Source: Echiichthys vipera (lineage: Eukaryota; Chordata; Actinopteri; Perciformes; Trachinidae). Taken from it: a DNA stretch of 64,000 nucleotides. The position numbers and the translations under genes are program-made. Shown in pieces: positions 23,223 to 36,089 of this stretch (position 1 is the first letter of the stretch; the number at the start of each line of letters is the position of its first letter). The notes under the pieces were generated by a model. That model searched no databases. It was not told the origin of the DNA and saw only the letters and a program-made list of their open reading frames with translations. The stretch spans positions 22,482,558 through 22,546,557 of the forward strand of contig OY829652.1 in the NCBI GenBank assembly GCA_963691815.1. The letters are read 5' to 3'.

Positions 23223-23230
23223 TATACAAC

Positions 23231-24908
23231 CCACAGTAGCTTTCTTGCTAAAGTCTCCTGTTTATCTAGCTAACTCACAAACATGAACACACGTCCTATC
23301 CTTCACTTCAGTTCGCTGAACGAGCAAGCAAACAAACGTTCACCAAGGAAAAGTGCACTGCTAATGTCAGTTACCAAGCTGGTTACACTAGATATCTAAC
23401 TAATTAGCTGTTCATGTCCAGCAGCAAATAAACCTACTTGTAAATGTCACTTCGGTCCATTCAGATGCTGGTGTGATCCTTACTCTTTAATGACGCTTCC
23501 ACTGCTAACAACACGCCCGCCATCTGTGAGTTGTTTACTTTTTCACTCCTGTCACACTACCCGTGGAGCTCCACCTGCCAGCTGCTGTCAATCAAACAAA
23601 GACATGCCTCTTGTGTATAGCTATATTCATATGTGTCTTTTTATCTTCATGTCTGTGAAATTGACTGTACTTTTTCATAAAAACGTTGCTGCAAATGATA
23701 AATGATTACCAACACATTAGCAAAGCAGGGCGTCGTAAAAACTATGGCTTAGAGACCATTCAACAAAGACCGATTTAGATCTTAGGACTAGGCTTCAGTG
23801 TTTCCCCTGTGCACAGTAATGGGAAAATGTCTAGCATACTACCTAACTCTTGGTATGTCCAAAAATGTGTGTCTGTTTGCTCCCCTTTTGAAACAATGTT
23901 GCCAGACACCACAGCCCCACCTCCCCTCTAAATTTACCCAACTTAACCTAACTAACCTCATTATCACCATGGTTATAATTGTGCTTTCTCTCAATCTGAC
24001 AGTTTTTATACTCACCTGGAAATTAAAACATGTGATTTGACAAACAAGCTGTTATGGGTGACCCGTATCACCCAGTGCCCAGTGTCAATTTTGACAGCCA
24101 TTTTAAATTTAGTCATAGTGTTTTAGATGAAAATGCAAATGACAAGTCATTTAACACACTCTTATTTTAGACTTCTTTTTGTCAACATCAGTTAAAAATA
24201 TTTTAAATGCAACGGATTTCTGGTTATAGGCAAAATATTTATTTCCTATATCTGAATTCAATTCTTATTTTCTTAAACCAAAACATATTTTTGATCAAAT
24301 AAATGAAAAGTGGCTTCATGAATAAAACAATACATTCCCTTTATGTTTACATCAGATGTATGTCAATTAAAAGAAACCAAACTAATGAAAAACGCAATGT
24401 GCAAGTCTGCAATGTTCTGAAACCTGCCAGTTATGAGATGAGATAGTGTACTTCAGTTCTAACGTCATAGATGGATATATTTGTAGCAGCATCATCATCA
24501 TCATTTCAAGTTGATCCAATCGTCCTCGCCTATGGGAATCGCTATCTTATCATATTTTGGCTACGCCTCATTTCCTCATACCAAAAAAGGGTGTTGATGT
24601 GACATTTGGGGGAGGGAGATACACTCATCTAACTGAGGTCTAAAGAATTAGCAACATTGGCACGACTGCCAGGAGCTCAGCAATGCTAAGAGTTTGTCTC
24701 AGACCGGGAGTGAACAGTTGACACCAGATGACGATGTTTGTAAGTGACTTCACCTGACTTTGCTATGAGTTGATTTGCTGCTGGGACAGATGACGTGCCT
24801 TACGGTCTAAAATCAGCTCCTGGAGACTTGACAAGATGAATCAATCAGCCAGTTTGAGTCGAGATGAGACGGGTCCGTTCACACCGCTGCAGTGTTTACC
24901 CGCAACGG
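23231..24908. other. Non-coding intronic sequence
   Basis: AT-rich with a short CATCATCAT run near 24490. No exon, RNA gene or further element end recognised beyond those noted near 23730-23812. Confidence 0.55.
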
Positions 24909-25409
24909 CAGATGAACGAGTGAAAAGAGTGTCATTTTGAGACTTAGATGTCTGTTTCAGGTCTCACAAAAGTCCTCATTAAATTCATTTTAGCAGCAGG
25001 CAATGCACCAATACCTTTTCTATCTGTGTGTGTGTGACAGCCATTGTATTTCTCTGCTTTAAGCCCCTCACACACTCGTTGGTGCTGGCCGATTGTAATA
25101 AGGTCATTCCACCTTTTTTAGGATGTCTATTTATCTTGAGTGCACACAGCCTTGGGGGCTCTATGTTTGTTTCCATCTATGCAATTTTGGTTTCATTGTC
25201 TAAAATTTCTGAAATAGCAGGTTTAGTGAGCTATTAGTGCAGCACAAAACATTAGTGGAGCGTAACAGAGAAGGCAAACAAGGAAGAAAGGCGTCTGTCC
25301 CCCTGACCCACATTACAGCACATTAAACACACTTAACCATCCTACTCTCCCTCTCTCAGTCTTTCTCTCTCTTACACACACACACACACACACGCACGCA
25401 CGCACGCAT

Positions 25410-25463
<54 letters not shown>

Positions 25464-25568
25464 GTCTAGTGTTGAACAGACTTTGGCTATCAGGCCTTTG
25501 GCTCTGACATTTTCTAAGTGAAGGAGCGCTCTCACTGGAGCAGCGTCACATCGACTAAGGGTCAATTA
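24909..25568 (+). repeat. Left arm of a large inverted duplication
   Basis: From CAGATGAACGAGTGAAAAGA at 24909 to CGACTAAGGGTCAAT at about 25568, the sequence is repeated in reverse complement at 26862-27482. By eye the arms agree at well above 90% outside the embedded microsatellite; they differ by scattered substitutions and small indels (for example near 25110, 25170 and 25555). The arm carries an (AC)n-(GCAC)n tract at 25374-25463. Confidence 0.93.
25374..25463. repeat. Compound microsatellite (AC)n-(GCAC)n in the left arm
   Basis: About ten AC units followed by many GCAC units with one GCATGC interruption. Confidence 0.95.
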
Positions 25569-26861
25569 TGTTGCTTTGGAATTCCCCACGATGCCGGTGC
25601 TGAATGAGCGGCAAAGCCTCAAGAGAGATGTGAAACAAGGTATGCTACGTACAAACATATAGGAGCACACACTTACACACTCAGAGGTCAAGCATTGGTG
25701 GAACAAAGCACTGGTAAATGGGCATGTAAATTATAGATGAAGAGGGATGCGGTTATAAAGCTGAATAGAAACGTCTTAAAGGTGAGCACACAGACATTTA
25801 AAAGGATAGAACACAGCACGTGTTACAAATAAAGCAGTGTTATGGATAACCATAAATGGAGCTCAGTCTTATAGTCTACAGATCGTAAATCCAACCAAGC
25901 ACCTCCTGCAGCGAGCAAATTCTATCTCCTATATTGTAATTGTGATGATTTAGAGAGTGTTTACCGTCCAAGTGTGAACACAGTTCATCTCACTGATCAT
26001 TATTTGAAGCAAACTAAATCTATCACCAGTAGTTTAGAGGAAAAATGACAAAGCCATGCTATTAAAATTCATAAAGGACATGCCATAAACTTTCTGACAC
26101 ATTTTTAGTGACTTCAGCAAAATATTTATTAAGCGGACGAATATTTGAGCCTCAGTGCATGAGACTGACTCATCCTGAGAGCTGCTTTTCATTTGACTGT
26201 TACAGAAGAGGAGCCCTAACGCTATCAGGCAGGTTTAGAGTTTAGAGGAGGGCCGTCCAAGTAAACCCCTGCCGGCTCCCCTTCATGACTCTTATCTCTT
26301 CAAGCACATTTCCTAAAGCCTTCACTTAAATCGATTTTGAAGACGACAGCATTTTATGCAATAAAATATATCGTCTTCTTCACTCAGATGGTCCCCTCGT
26401 CTAGTCAACAGATATACAGCGATATCGTAACAATTTAGCTTTTAATTTGAACTGTGTTTGGGTCTTTAACTCCTGCAGCCACAGCTTGTGTGTGGCCAAA
26501 TACATACTGTGTGTTTTGTATTGTGTATTGGAGTGATGTTGCGCTGTACATGCACGTCAGAAATCAGCGTGACAACTGTGATATGATACAGTGATATACT
26601 GTATGTATGACAGAGAGACATACAATATTGATAAAAATTAACAATAGGTACATATTTAAAACCAGTTCTTAATTGTGTGTTCTATGTCAACAATGGTGCC
26701 TTTACTAAGCAGTGTTTTCCCTACATGCATTCAACAGAGGAGGTGCGCTGCTGCTGTATTTTGATCGCCACTGCAGAAATATTAATATATATATATATTT
26801 TTTTAAATTTCACAAGAAAGAAGAGAGGAAGCCGTTTATAATAATAAACCCTTAGTCGCTG
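25569..26861. other. Spacer between the inverted arms, about 1.3 kb
   Basis: AT-rich, no coding frame. An AT-dinucleotide run lies near 26782-26800. A second partial echo of the arm edge (CCCTTAGTC near 26850) stands just before the right arm, suggesting a short local rearrangement at the junction. Confidence 0.6.
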
Positions 26862-26974
26862 ATTGACCCTTAGTCAATGTGACGCTGCTCCAGTGAGAGC
26901 GCTCCTTCACTTAGAAAATGTCAGGGCCAAAGGCCTGATAGCCAAAGTCTGTTCAACACTAGACGCGTGCGTGC

Positions 26975-27026
<52 letters not shown>

Positions 27027-27482
27027 AAGACTGAGAGAGGGAGAGTAGGATGGTTAAGTGTGTTTAATGTGCTGTAATGTGGGTCAGGGGGACAGAGGCC
27101 TTTCTTCCTTGTTTGCCTTCTCTGTTACGCTCCACTAATGTTTTGTGCTGCACTAATAGCTCACTAAACCTGCTATTTCAGAAATTTTAGACAATGAAAC
27201 CAAAATTGCATGGATAAAAACAAACATAGAGCCCCCAAGGCTGTGTGCACTCAAGATAAATAGACATCCTAAAAAGAAGTGGAATGACCTTATTACAATC
27301 GGGCAGCACCAACGAGTGTGTGAGGGGCTTAAAGCAGAGAAATACAATGGCTGTCACACACACACAGGTAGAAAAGGTATTGGTGCATTGCCTGCTGCTT
27401 AAATTAATTTAATGAGGACTTTTGTGAGACCTGAAACAGACATCTAAGTCTCAAAATGACACTCTTTTCACTCGTTCATCTG
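26862..27482 (-). repeat. Right arm of the large inverted duplication
   Basis: Reverse complement of 24909-25568. Its microsatellite (26963-27017) is mostly TG with only a few TGCG units, unlike the GCAC-rich left arm, so the two tracts have changed independently since the duplication. Confidence 0.93.
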
Positions 27483-28292
<810 letters not shown>

Positions 28293-28629
28293 AGACGTGA
28301 GAGAAGTGCATGCATATGCCTTTGTGTGTGTTCCACCTCCAGGGGGGCCTCCAGGTGGTTACCACGTTGTCTGACAGTCTCACCAAGGTTATATAAAGCC
28401 ATGTGGGATTTTGTCCTTATTCCATTTGGTGCAACTCTAACTTTTAAAACTTTGTGCCATTTTAGTCACCTTTTTCAACTTATATTTTGTTTAATTAAGA
28501 TACTGTGCAGTTAAAAGTCTGCCTAATAATAAAAATGTGACATAAAAGACCCCCAAATTAACACAATTCCTTTTGTTTTGCTAATTCTTTGTCAATCAAA
28601 GCAATGTTAATGGTTTAGTCAAATTTTCG

Positions 28630-28770
28630 CCCCCATGGGGCGGCTGGTGGCTAGAGCAGTCGACCCATTTAAAGAGGCTGAAGGTCCACGAGGCAGCAGC
28701 CAGGGGTCTGACTCTGACCTGCGACCCTTTGCTGTATGTTTCTCTCCCCCTCATTTCAAAACAGATGTGT
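28630..28770 (+). repeat. SINE-like teleost repeat fragment
   Basis: The words GGCTGGTGGCTAGAGCAGTC, then CTGACCTGCGACCCTTTGCTG and a TCTCTCCCCCTC tail follow the order of an abundant fish repeat whose front resembles a tRNA A-box region. Recognised from memory; class uncertain. Confidence 0.4.
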
Positions 28771-30936
28771 GCATGCTAGTCAATGTAGGAACACACATAC
28801 AGCTTTGTCATGGGCAGTTGTTTTATTCTGATTGTAACAGCAATATTTAAATAACGCTAATGCAACAAATATTAATTCTCTAAATTACTATCGAGGCTGT
28901 TACTGTGTTGCCATGTTTCAGGATCAGATTGAAAAATGTAATCCCTGTTCAAGTTAGCCAGCTACTTTTTTTCAGACGCGACAGTTGAACTTTCATCCCT
29001 TCACGCACCACTGAGCAGCTTTCATAAGAATTAATAGGGGCCCGCCTCTAATACTGTATCTAGTGCTTTTTATACATCCATGGTCAATCCCTATGGTGCA
29101 TACTGCCATGTGTGTGGGCATGTTCGTGTTTGTGTGTGTGAGATTGCGTGCCTGTGTTTGCAGTTAATATGGATGAGGTGTGGATTCTTTGCTCTGCAAC
29201 TTGCTCTTCCTGTCAGTGGCAGATTACTTTTGGGGGTCTGCCCCTTCATCTCACGTACCTGATGAGAAGGAAGAATGATGAAGGCAAAGACTAAGGGTCA
29301 CAGAAAAACAAAAATGCCCGAGGACATAAAGGGGAAAGAAGAGCAGATCTGATGAAACTGGGAATCATTAATATTGATTGATACATAAATAAAGGAACGC
29401 ATGTGTAGACAGGTAATTTACTTGTCAGTCACGAATGTTAGATGATTATTCAGAGGAAAACACTAAGAAAATCAGGGAAGATAAAAAGATGAATGCAATG
29501 TCACAATTTACGCTGGTATCAATTTTTGGCCAATGTACTATATACTCATATCGTACAATATGCATAAATTCTGTAGACTAAGGGAACATATGTGTTGATT
29601 ATCAGAGAAGATGATAGACATATTTACATTTCAGGTATCTAAATAACCCTATATTATACACCAACTGACACAAACACAGGGCGGAACAACAACTTTCAGT
29701 GCACTTGCCCAGACAGTGCAGACAGTTCTCCGCCTAAGTCAGTGGGCTGTAATAAGCACAAGGAGATGAGTGTGAGGAGATATTTCACAGGAGGCTTGAA
29801 AGAAAGGGCTGCACCATTGTCTTTCACTTGACAGAGATTTTAATCATAGTGGCAATTTTACAGCAGCTCATAAACCGTTGCAGCCCGGTCTCATTGTTAA
29901 CCTCCAATTGCTTTCAGGGCTGTAAATATGGCTACCGTACATAGCTCTGGCCTTGCTGATAGTTTATGGGAGATGAGAAGGAGGTGGTGCTGGCACTGGG
30001 GGACTTGCCTGAGAATGAATGAGGAGCAGAGAGCACAGACTGACTAGTAAATAAACACACGGCTGATCAGTGAGACTCACTACACTCGACTGCACCTCGC
30101 AGATTTGTCGGTGATGATACAAGGCTGTGTGCACTAGCCGGGTATTAGGCTTCATGTAATCTGTAAATGGACCCAAATATACCGTAGGGATTAGCGTCAT
30201 AGCGTAATTGCTCAATTTGACATTTAGATTTGACCATGGAGATCACTGACACATGACTCATTTTTTTTCCCAGGTACGCTTTGCATTTATTTAGCATTTC
30301 CAGTGCGAGACAGGGTGCTGCATCCATGTGGTGACTCATTGGCCTCATCTCTGACATTTTGCTGAGGGAGTGCTCTCCTGCTGATTGGATCAGCAGCCAG
30401 CCAAGTGGAAATGAATCTCCCATGAGGCATTTGGTACATCAGCCTGAGCGCCCTACCCCAGGATGTCTGAGCCCGCACTGTGTTTGTTTTCTGCTACTTT
30501 TCTCAAGTGTGTTGTCATCTGTTACCAACAACAGTTTAATTGTATTTATGCCCTAATCAACATCTCCACTGCTGACCTGGTCTTGAAAATCTGATGAGTG
30601 GAGCTAAGAACTGCCACAGGTTGACTAAATGGGCGAAGGAGTCATAATAGAGCTATTATTAGTGGAGTACAGTAAGCAAGACAGTAAGATTCAAAAGATG
30701 AACTCAGAGCTTTCAGATAATGGTGGGTCAGTTCCCCTCGAGGCTCTTATGACAACTTGAGCAGTTGCAGCAGACGAAGGATAAAACACAGATCACTGAG
30801 ACAGTAAAGTAGTTCTCACACAAGTCATATAGATACATCAGGTCTGATTTTGTCATACAATAATCTTACTCAAAAAGTAGACTGAAGCTAGAGCAATTCA
30901 AGCTCAAAATATGGCTAGGAGAAGGTCTCTAGACAC
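28771..30936. other. Non-coding intronic sequence
   Basis: No supported exon or transposon end. Frames on either strand lack splice context and domain resemblance. Confidence 0.55.
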
Positions 30937-31118
30937 AGTGGTCCTCATTTATCAATCTTGCGTGAAAACTGGAGCAGATCTGAGCGCAGAATTGGTCTTA
31001 GGAAAGGACCCACGTGTGATTTTGTGGTTGATAAATGCGGCGGCTGAATTCGATCATCATTAAAAAGTTACGCCCTTAAATGTTCCTGTTTTGGAGGCCT
31101 CGCCCACTGAGGTCAAAC

Positions 31119-31312
31119 ATGGAGAGGAAGAACGCTGGTACAAAAAGAAACTTTTCCGACACACTGATCGGCATCCTGACATCCGAGATGGCGCAAAATA
31201 AAGATGTGCTTTTTGGCAGTCTTAAGACTGGAATAAAAGGGGCCCATAAAAACGCTGTATAGAAAAGAATAACGGAGGCAGTCAATCCGAAGCAGCGCTC
31301 CACTGAGACCCG
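31119..31312 (+). pseudogene. Harbinger Myb-like accessory protein relic
   Basis: ATG at 31119 opens MERKNAGTKRNFSDTLIGIL, followed by LFGSLKTGIKG, the layout of the Myb/SANT-like DNA-binding partner of Harbinger transposases. The frame stops at 31262; the next sequence (ACGGAGGCAGTCAATCCGAA) would encode a TEAVNP-like word, expected to continue the domain, in a shifted frame. The conserved Lys/Trp end of the domain is not visible. It shares its plan with the relic at 5590-5915 but belongs to a different Harbinger subfamily, since the TIRs differ. Confidence 0.68.
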
Positions 31313-31394
31313 TGTGCGCGTGTGCGCACTGTTGGACCGGTGTTGTGCTGTATTCAGCACCCCTGCCGTGAAATGCACCCCCTCGCATTATAGG

Positions 31395-31758
31395 TTCTGG
31401 ATCAGAAGGCTGTTGTTTGGACCTATAGGAGTAGCTTATATACAGGTAACCCAATTAAAAGCACAAACTTTTGAACCTATTATTGCAAGAAAAACTGGGA
31501 TTATATTTAGGAAACGCTTAGTCAAATATATTCAACTTGCTCAAAAGATCCATTTAATTCATTTTGTAATCCTGGCTGCAGTATATTTCCACAGAACATA
31601 CAAAAATGTGTTGTTTTGAGTTCGCTATTACCCAAGTTTGTGATTTTAAACTCTTTAAAATAGTTTAAAGACTGTAAGTAACCAATGTTCTGACCGTTGT
31701 GGGTAACCTGTATATAAACTACTCCTATAGGTCGAAACAACAGCCTTCTGATCCAGAA
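31395..31758. mobile_element. MITE with 59-bp near-perfect terminal inverted repeats
   Basis: 31395-31453 (TTCTGGATCAGAAGGCTGTT... to ...CAGGTAACCCA) is repeated in reverse complement at 31700-31758 with three mismatches. The roughly 250-bp interior has no gene. It lies within the Harbinger copy, between its two gene relics. Superfamily not assigned; no clear target duplication. Confidence 0.85.
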
Positions 31759-31759
31759 T

Positions 31760-32093
31760 ATTTTCCGAACAATTTATCGAGGGTAGCCACTAACCGAGGA
31801 GATGACTTTGGCTCTGCAGTGCGTCTTGCTGCAGCCGCGTGCCAACACATTCATTCATATATTCATCTTCAACCGCTTGTCCCTGTCGGGGTCGCGGGGA
31901 GCTGGAGCCGAGCTGTTTTGAAATATAAAAGAATCGTGTGTGTCCCTCTGGCCACCACGTTTAAAAGCGATAGCTTGGCATCACAAATCACCTGTACATT
32001 TATCGAGTGGTAGTTTTTGCGATTGATGAATGCGTAATCATTCATGGATGGTGCCTTCAGACGCATGTGAGTACAATCAATTGCTCCAACCAC
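31760..32093 (-). pseudogene. Harbinger (HARBI1-like) DDE transposase fragment
   Basis: Minus-strand reading begins MVGAIDCTHMRLKAP at 32093, the first-Asp region of the DDE_4 catalytic core (consensus GAIDGTHI), then NRKNYHSINVQVICDAKL and LLNVVAR, which precede the second Asp. A one-base shift recovers THDSFIFQNSS. The reading resumes on the far side of the small insertion at 31849-31912 with GTRLQQDALQSQSHLLG and a SGYP-like word near 31780. The N-terminal part and the C-terminal catalytic Glu are absent. These reactions, cutting and joining DNA at element ends, are known for HARBI1 relatives; this copy cannot perform them. Confidence 0.8.
31849..31912 (+). repeat. Short L2/SINE-type tail fragment inside the transposase relic
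   Basis: CATTCATTCATATATTCATC followed by AACCGCTTGTCCCTGTCGGG and GTCGCGGGGAGCTGGAGCC is a widely dispersed fish repeat end. It separates transposase codons QNSS from GTRLQQ, so it is a later insertion. Confidence 0.6.
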
Positions 32094-32499
32094 AATTTTT
32101 TATTTTTTTTATTTGTTTTAAGAATCCGTTTTGATCTGTTCTTAATTTGTGACTGCTTATGCTTAATGACAGCTGAGGTTTGTTAATTATTTTCAGCCAG
32201 ATTTTGCTGTGCTGCACCGCAAATACACAGGTTGAAATTTGCGTACGCGATCTCAGACCTGACGTGAGATTTGATCGTAGCTCCCGCTCACGTCCAAATT
32301 GATAAATGCCGAAGTTTGCCAGGAAATGGTCGTACGCACGTTTTTCTGCCGTATGTTCGTTTGATAAATGAGGGCCAGTGTGCAGTTATATACTTGAGAT
32401 GAATCAAATGCTCCAGTGAACTTGTTTGGAACTTAACAGATAGCTAACCAGAGTTACTATTTCTGAGATTTCCATGTCACTCTATCGAATGGCTGATAA

Positions 32500-32975
32500 A
32501 GAGTCCTATGTAGGAATGGGATTTTATTGATACCAATGCACCAGTGCGGTATCGATTCTGCTTAGCGGTCTGAAGCTTTATTGATTCCCTTATTGATTCC
32601 AGATGTGGAAAGGTGGCCTACAGGTTTTCAGCACTAATGCAACAGTTGTATTATCTTTGAGTCTAAAAACAATGTAGATGAGATGAGAGAATATTTGTAC
32701 AGCTTTCTTTTTTATTCAGGTTTTCAGGTGCCTGCATGGTGCTCATGTTCTAATAAAGGCATGCTTTGGAGCGTTTCTTCCTCTCCACCATGACTCCTTT
32801 TCGTTGCAAGTTTCCAGCAGCGTAGACTAAGGAGTTTGACGCCTTTGTTTTGCCATGTGTAACTGTCAGAGAAGAAAAAAAAACATGCTGGAATTGATAA
32901 GCTCAGAAACATAAAATTGTAAATTTGTTACCGGTTCTCAACTGGAACCAGTTCTCGATTCATATTCTCATTCTT
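32500..32975. mobile_element. Possible non-autonomous DNA element
   Basis: Internally repetitive words (TATTGATACC, GGTATCGATTC, TTATTGATTCC, TACCGGTTCTCAACTGGAAC, CAGTTCTCGATTCATATTC) are of the kind found in a common fish MITE with ATCGAT/GGTTCT motifs. The ends are degraded and no target duplication was found. Confidence 0.35.
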
Positions 32976-35900
32976 TTGGTCTGTTGTTTTCTCTCTAAAG
33001 CTCTCATGTGAACAGCCCCACAGCAATATGCTAAGCAACCTTTATCATGTGCTTAAAACATTTCATTTATATCAACTTAGTTTACGCCCGCATTCCTATC
33101 AGTAATAATACCATTGTACTCACCAAATTAATTGCTGAGATCTTGTCTGAAGTGGCAAGAAACATGATCATGCAGGTTTTAAACAAACCCTCATATTAGC
33201 CAAACTTCTTTTGAAGCAAAAAAGGTAAATGTTAAAATTGTTCCCCAAACTGTCTCTTTTGAAAATCCGTCACAGAGACTGAGTTTATGGTTCACCTTTA
33301 ACCCAACGCACCTGCCGTGGTTGTTCATGCACTCCTTTTCCTGTGCAGATGAGGGATAACTGCTGACATTTGGGTTGTGCTCACTTTTGGTTTTGCCCCC
33401 CAAATAAAGTGGTTTGTGTTATCTGTTTACACTGTTGGCTTTTTGATTATAACAAGCTAAGAAAATGAGAACCAAATTATAACCAACATTGTTTTTTAAA
33501 ACAAATTGTTCTTTAAGTGTTCTGTATTTAGTAATTTCCAGTTTTGTTGTTGTGCATCAAACCAATCAAAGATCTGGAGCTATATTCAGGATTTAGCTGC
33601 TATTTAAACCTTTTAAAGTATAGGTGCAGCAATGCATATCGCCTTGATATTTAATTTATTTCCTTGAATGTACATCATTTCACTCGATTCAGCCACAAGT
33701 GTCTGACAACCAGCTGTAATCCTACAAACAGTGAATTCTCCCCTGGCATCTTTCAAAATTGGGGGTGTTGACAGCTATGTTATATGAGGCTATTTGAGGG
33801 TTCAGTCCTGAATTGTTTTTCCTCTGGGTGCTTTAGTGCTTTCACTCATTTTCACTATCACCTCTCAGGCATTTGTCAGCCTAGCGTTGGTTCACAGAGG
33901 ATGGAGATCCAAGATGTGGGCTTGCAGTAAACTCCTAGGCAGGGCTCCAGCACTGTCTTTATACTCTGCTGCCCACGACTAGATGCCAACAGTGGAAGGC
34001 TTTTTCTCAAGACCAACTGATCTGTGTACACTGTGCACTGTGCAATGCATGACACAAAACCCAAACAATCGCGATCATTTAGTTATATTTCCATCCTCTA
34101 CATCGAGATAGCGAAGAAAAAGAATTACACGGTGGGATCATCCCCAATCCTTTTAAGGTACACTACTGGAGATTTTTTCTTTACTTGCTCTGCTTCTTAC
34201 CAGATGGCTCTGTAGCAGCAGTGGTCAGTGCTAAGCTGTTAGCAGCTGGCTGTTTGCTGTTGATTGTCAGTTTGTACTCTGGGGTCATGCTGGGTGAATG
34301 TCATGAGGTCATAAGACATTACAATAGGCCTCTATGTCTGTTTATTTTTCTCATTTCTCCGTGAGGTACTTTCTATTACACTGCTATGATGGATGCCTTA
34401 GTGGACAGCTGATAAAGGCGTCGGAAATCGATAAACTCAGGGCTGCAATCCCTTCACCCCAAGAGAAATGATGCTCCAAAGTTTTGCAAAGGGCATCCAT
34501 CATGTCGAAATTATAATCAGTAAAAGTTGTTAGTCTGTAAACCCTCTTTGGTTTTGCAGGGGGGGGGGAAAGGGAAAAACTCAGTCTGTCATGCATTGTG
34601 GGTCATCCTTTGAAATTAATCAAGATTTGGTCAAGGCTGCCATTCTGTCATGGTGAAATTCTTTTAAATAAATAAAAAATAATGAATACATATTGCGTTG
34701 TAAATTACCAGAGTGTATATTCTTATCCGCCTCATCCGTCTGATCATTGCATTTAATCCCTCTGTGGTAATGGCATTGATTTTTCCCTCTATTCATACTC
34801 AGATGGCTTTTTATGACACTGCGTTTATTTCACAAGGCTTATTCTGGAAATATGCTTACTTCCTAACATAAAGCCTACTCGTACAGGATCTGCAGTGTTA
34901 CACAATCAGGATCCTTGAGGACATAAAGAGCTCATGGTCAAAGGCTTTGAGTGGAAAAACGCATCAACCCCAGCAAGACAAACCTAGTTACTTAATGCAA
35001 ACTAAGTGCTTAATGTTTGAAGAGCTTTTCGAAGGCTGGATCATAGAAAATGGCCCGTCATTGGATGGCATCAGTGTAAAAGACGCCTACGTGATTAAGC
35101 AAGCAGGTGCTGCTCCTGTTGCCCCTTGATAAAGGGTAACAAAAAAAAAAAATTTGCTCACCTCATTTTTCTTCTGTTCTATAAAGACCCTAAAAAAGAC
35201 AATAGAAACAAAGTGTGGATAAGAACCTCACTGAAAAGCATCGAAAAGCAAAGCATTCTCAGTCTCTCTTCATCTTTCTTGCCAAATCTCCCACCACTGA
35301 GGCATTTAAGGTGCTGAGGCCCTTGACGAGAGGCAGATAAGGGATACTTGGCAGAGTAGTAGAAGTAGTAGTAGAATGGATGGATGGATGGAGTGATGTA
35401 AGTAATTGAAATGGAAACAAAGTTCTTAATGTGGGCACGGTGTGTTTATGCTGGTCTAAGAAAGAGGATGAGCATGTTCATTTGCATTCCTGTGGGAGCA
35501 TTTCCTGCTCTCATCGGTTTTCCCTGTTCGCCAGAGTTGGAGTGAGTGCCATATTGCTGAAGAGATGGAGGGGGGGGGGGGGGGGGGGTGTTTTCCTCAG
35601 TTTTCAGCTTTTCTCAAGGGAGTTTTCTATATATACCAGCCTTCAAGTGTGTTTTTTTTCTCCTTTAGGCTCCACTCTTTTATGTGAGAATGGCCTCGAA
35701 TCAGTCATTGTATGGAGAGATGTGTAGATGTGTTGCATGTTACTCATGGACGGTCTGTACAGTATTTAAACACCGATGACAATTTTAACATTTATTTAAG
35801 TGTATAAACACAATGGTCCAACAGTGTTTTGATCTATCTGGACCTTCACTTCAACTTCAATAATCTATTCAAATTGTTCTCATGCATTTGTTTTGACTTC

Positions 35901-36084
35901 CAAGGTCAATGTCTGTTTATGTTGCTCTGTTTCTATGTGTGCCCTTCTCTTTCTGTATATTACTTTGCTTTTCTCCCTCTATCAATCTTCTTTGCTTCCA
36001 GTCCTTCTCCTCTCTCATTAGGCTGGTGTGTTTTTCCAGTCTATACTGTACTGTCTCCTGTGGTGAACCAGGGTGTGAGCCTTA
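32976..36084. other. Non-coding; several homopolymers
   Basis: No supported exon. A G9 run lies near 34560, a G19 run at 35570-35588, and a short (ATGG)n run at 35378-35392. Confidence 0.55.
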
Positions 36085-36089
36085 CTACC

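Larger units (their letters stand above)
21697..23812. mobile_element. Possible older Harbinger-type element enclosing the hAT copy
   Basis: The left edge (AGGGGCCAGTTGCACCAAC near 21697) and the right edge (GACTAGGCTTCAGTGTTTCC near 23786) each resemble ends of Harbinger-type fish MITEs, with CTAAG-rich subterminal words. The two ends are not clean inverted copies of each other, so they may belong to two elements. Confidence 0.25.
30937..32378. mobile_element. PIF/Harbinger transposon carrying both gene relics
   Basis: TIRs GGTCCTCATTTATCAA (30940-30955) and TTGATAAATGAGGGCC (about 32360-32375) are inverted copies with one mismatch, and AGT flanks both ends, a 3-bp duplication of the length Harbinger makes. 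The left half encodes a Myb-like partner relic on plus, the right half a DDE transposase relic on minus, so the two genes converge. Two later insertions sit inside: the MITE at 31395-31758 and a short L2/SINE-type piece at 31849-31912. Decayed: the transposase N-terminus is missing and frames are broken. Confidence 0.82.

Noticed and set aside
30595..30690. Possible fourth copy of the 25-kb arm sequence (AGCTATTATTAGTGGAGTAC)
   Set aside because: Only one short block matches; the neighbouring blocks are absent.
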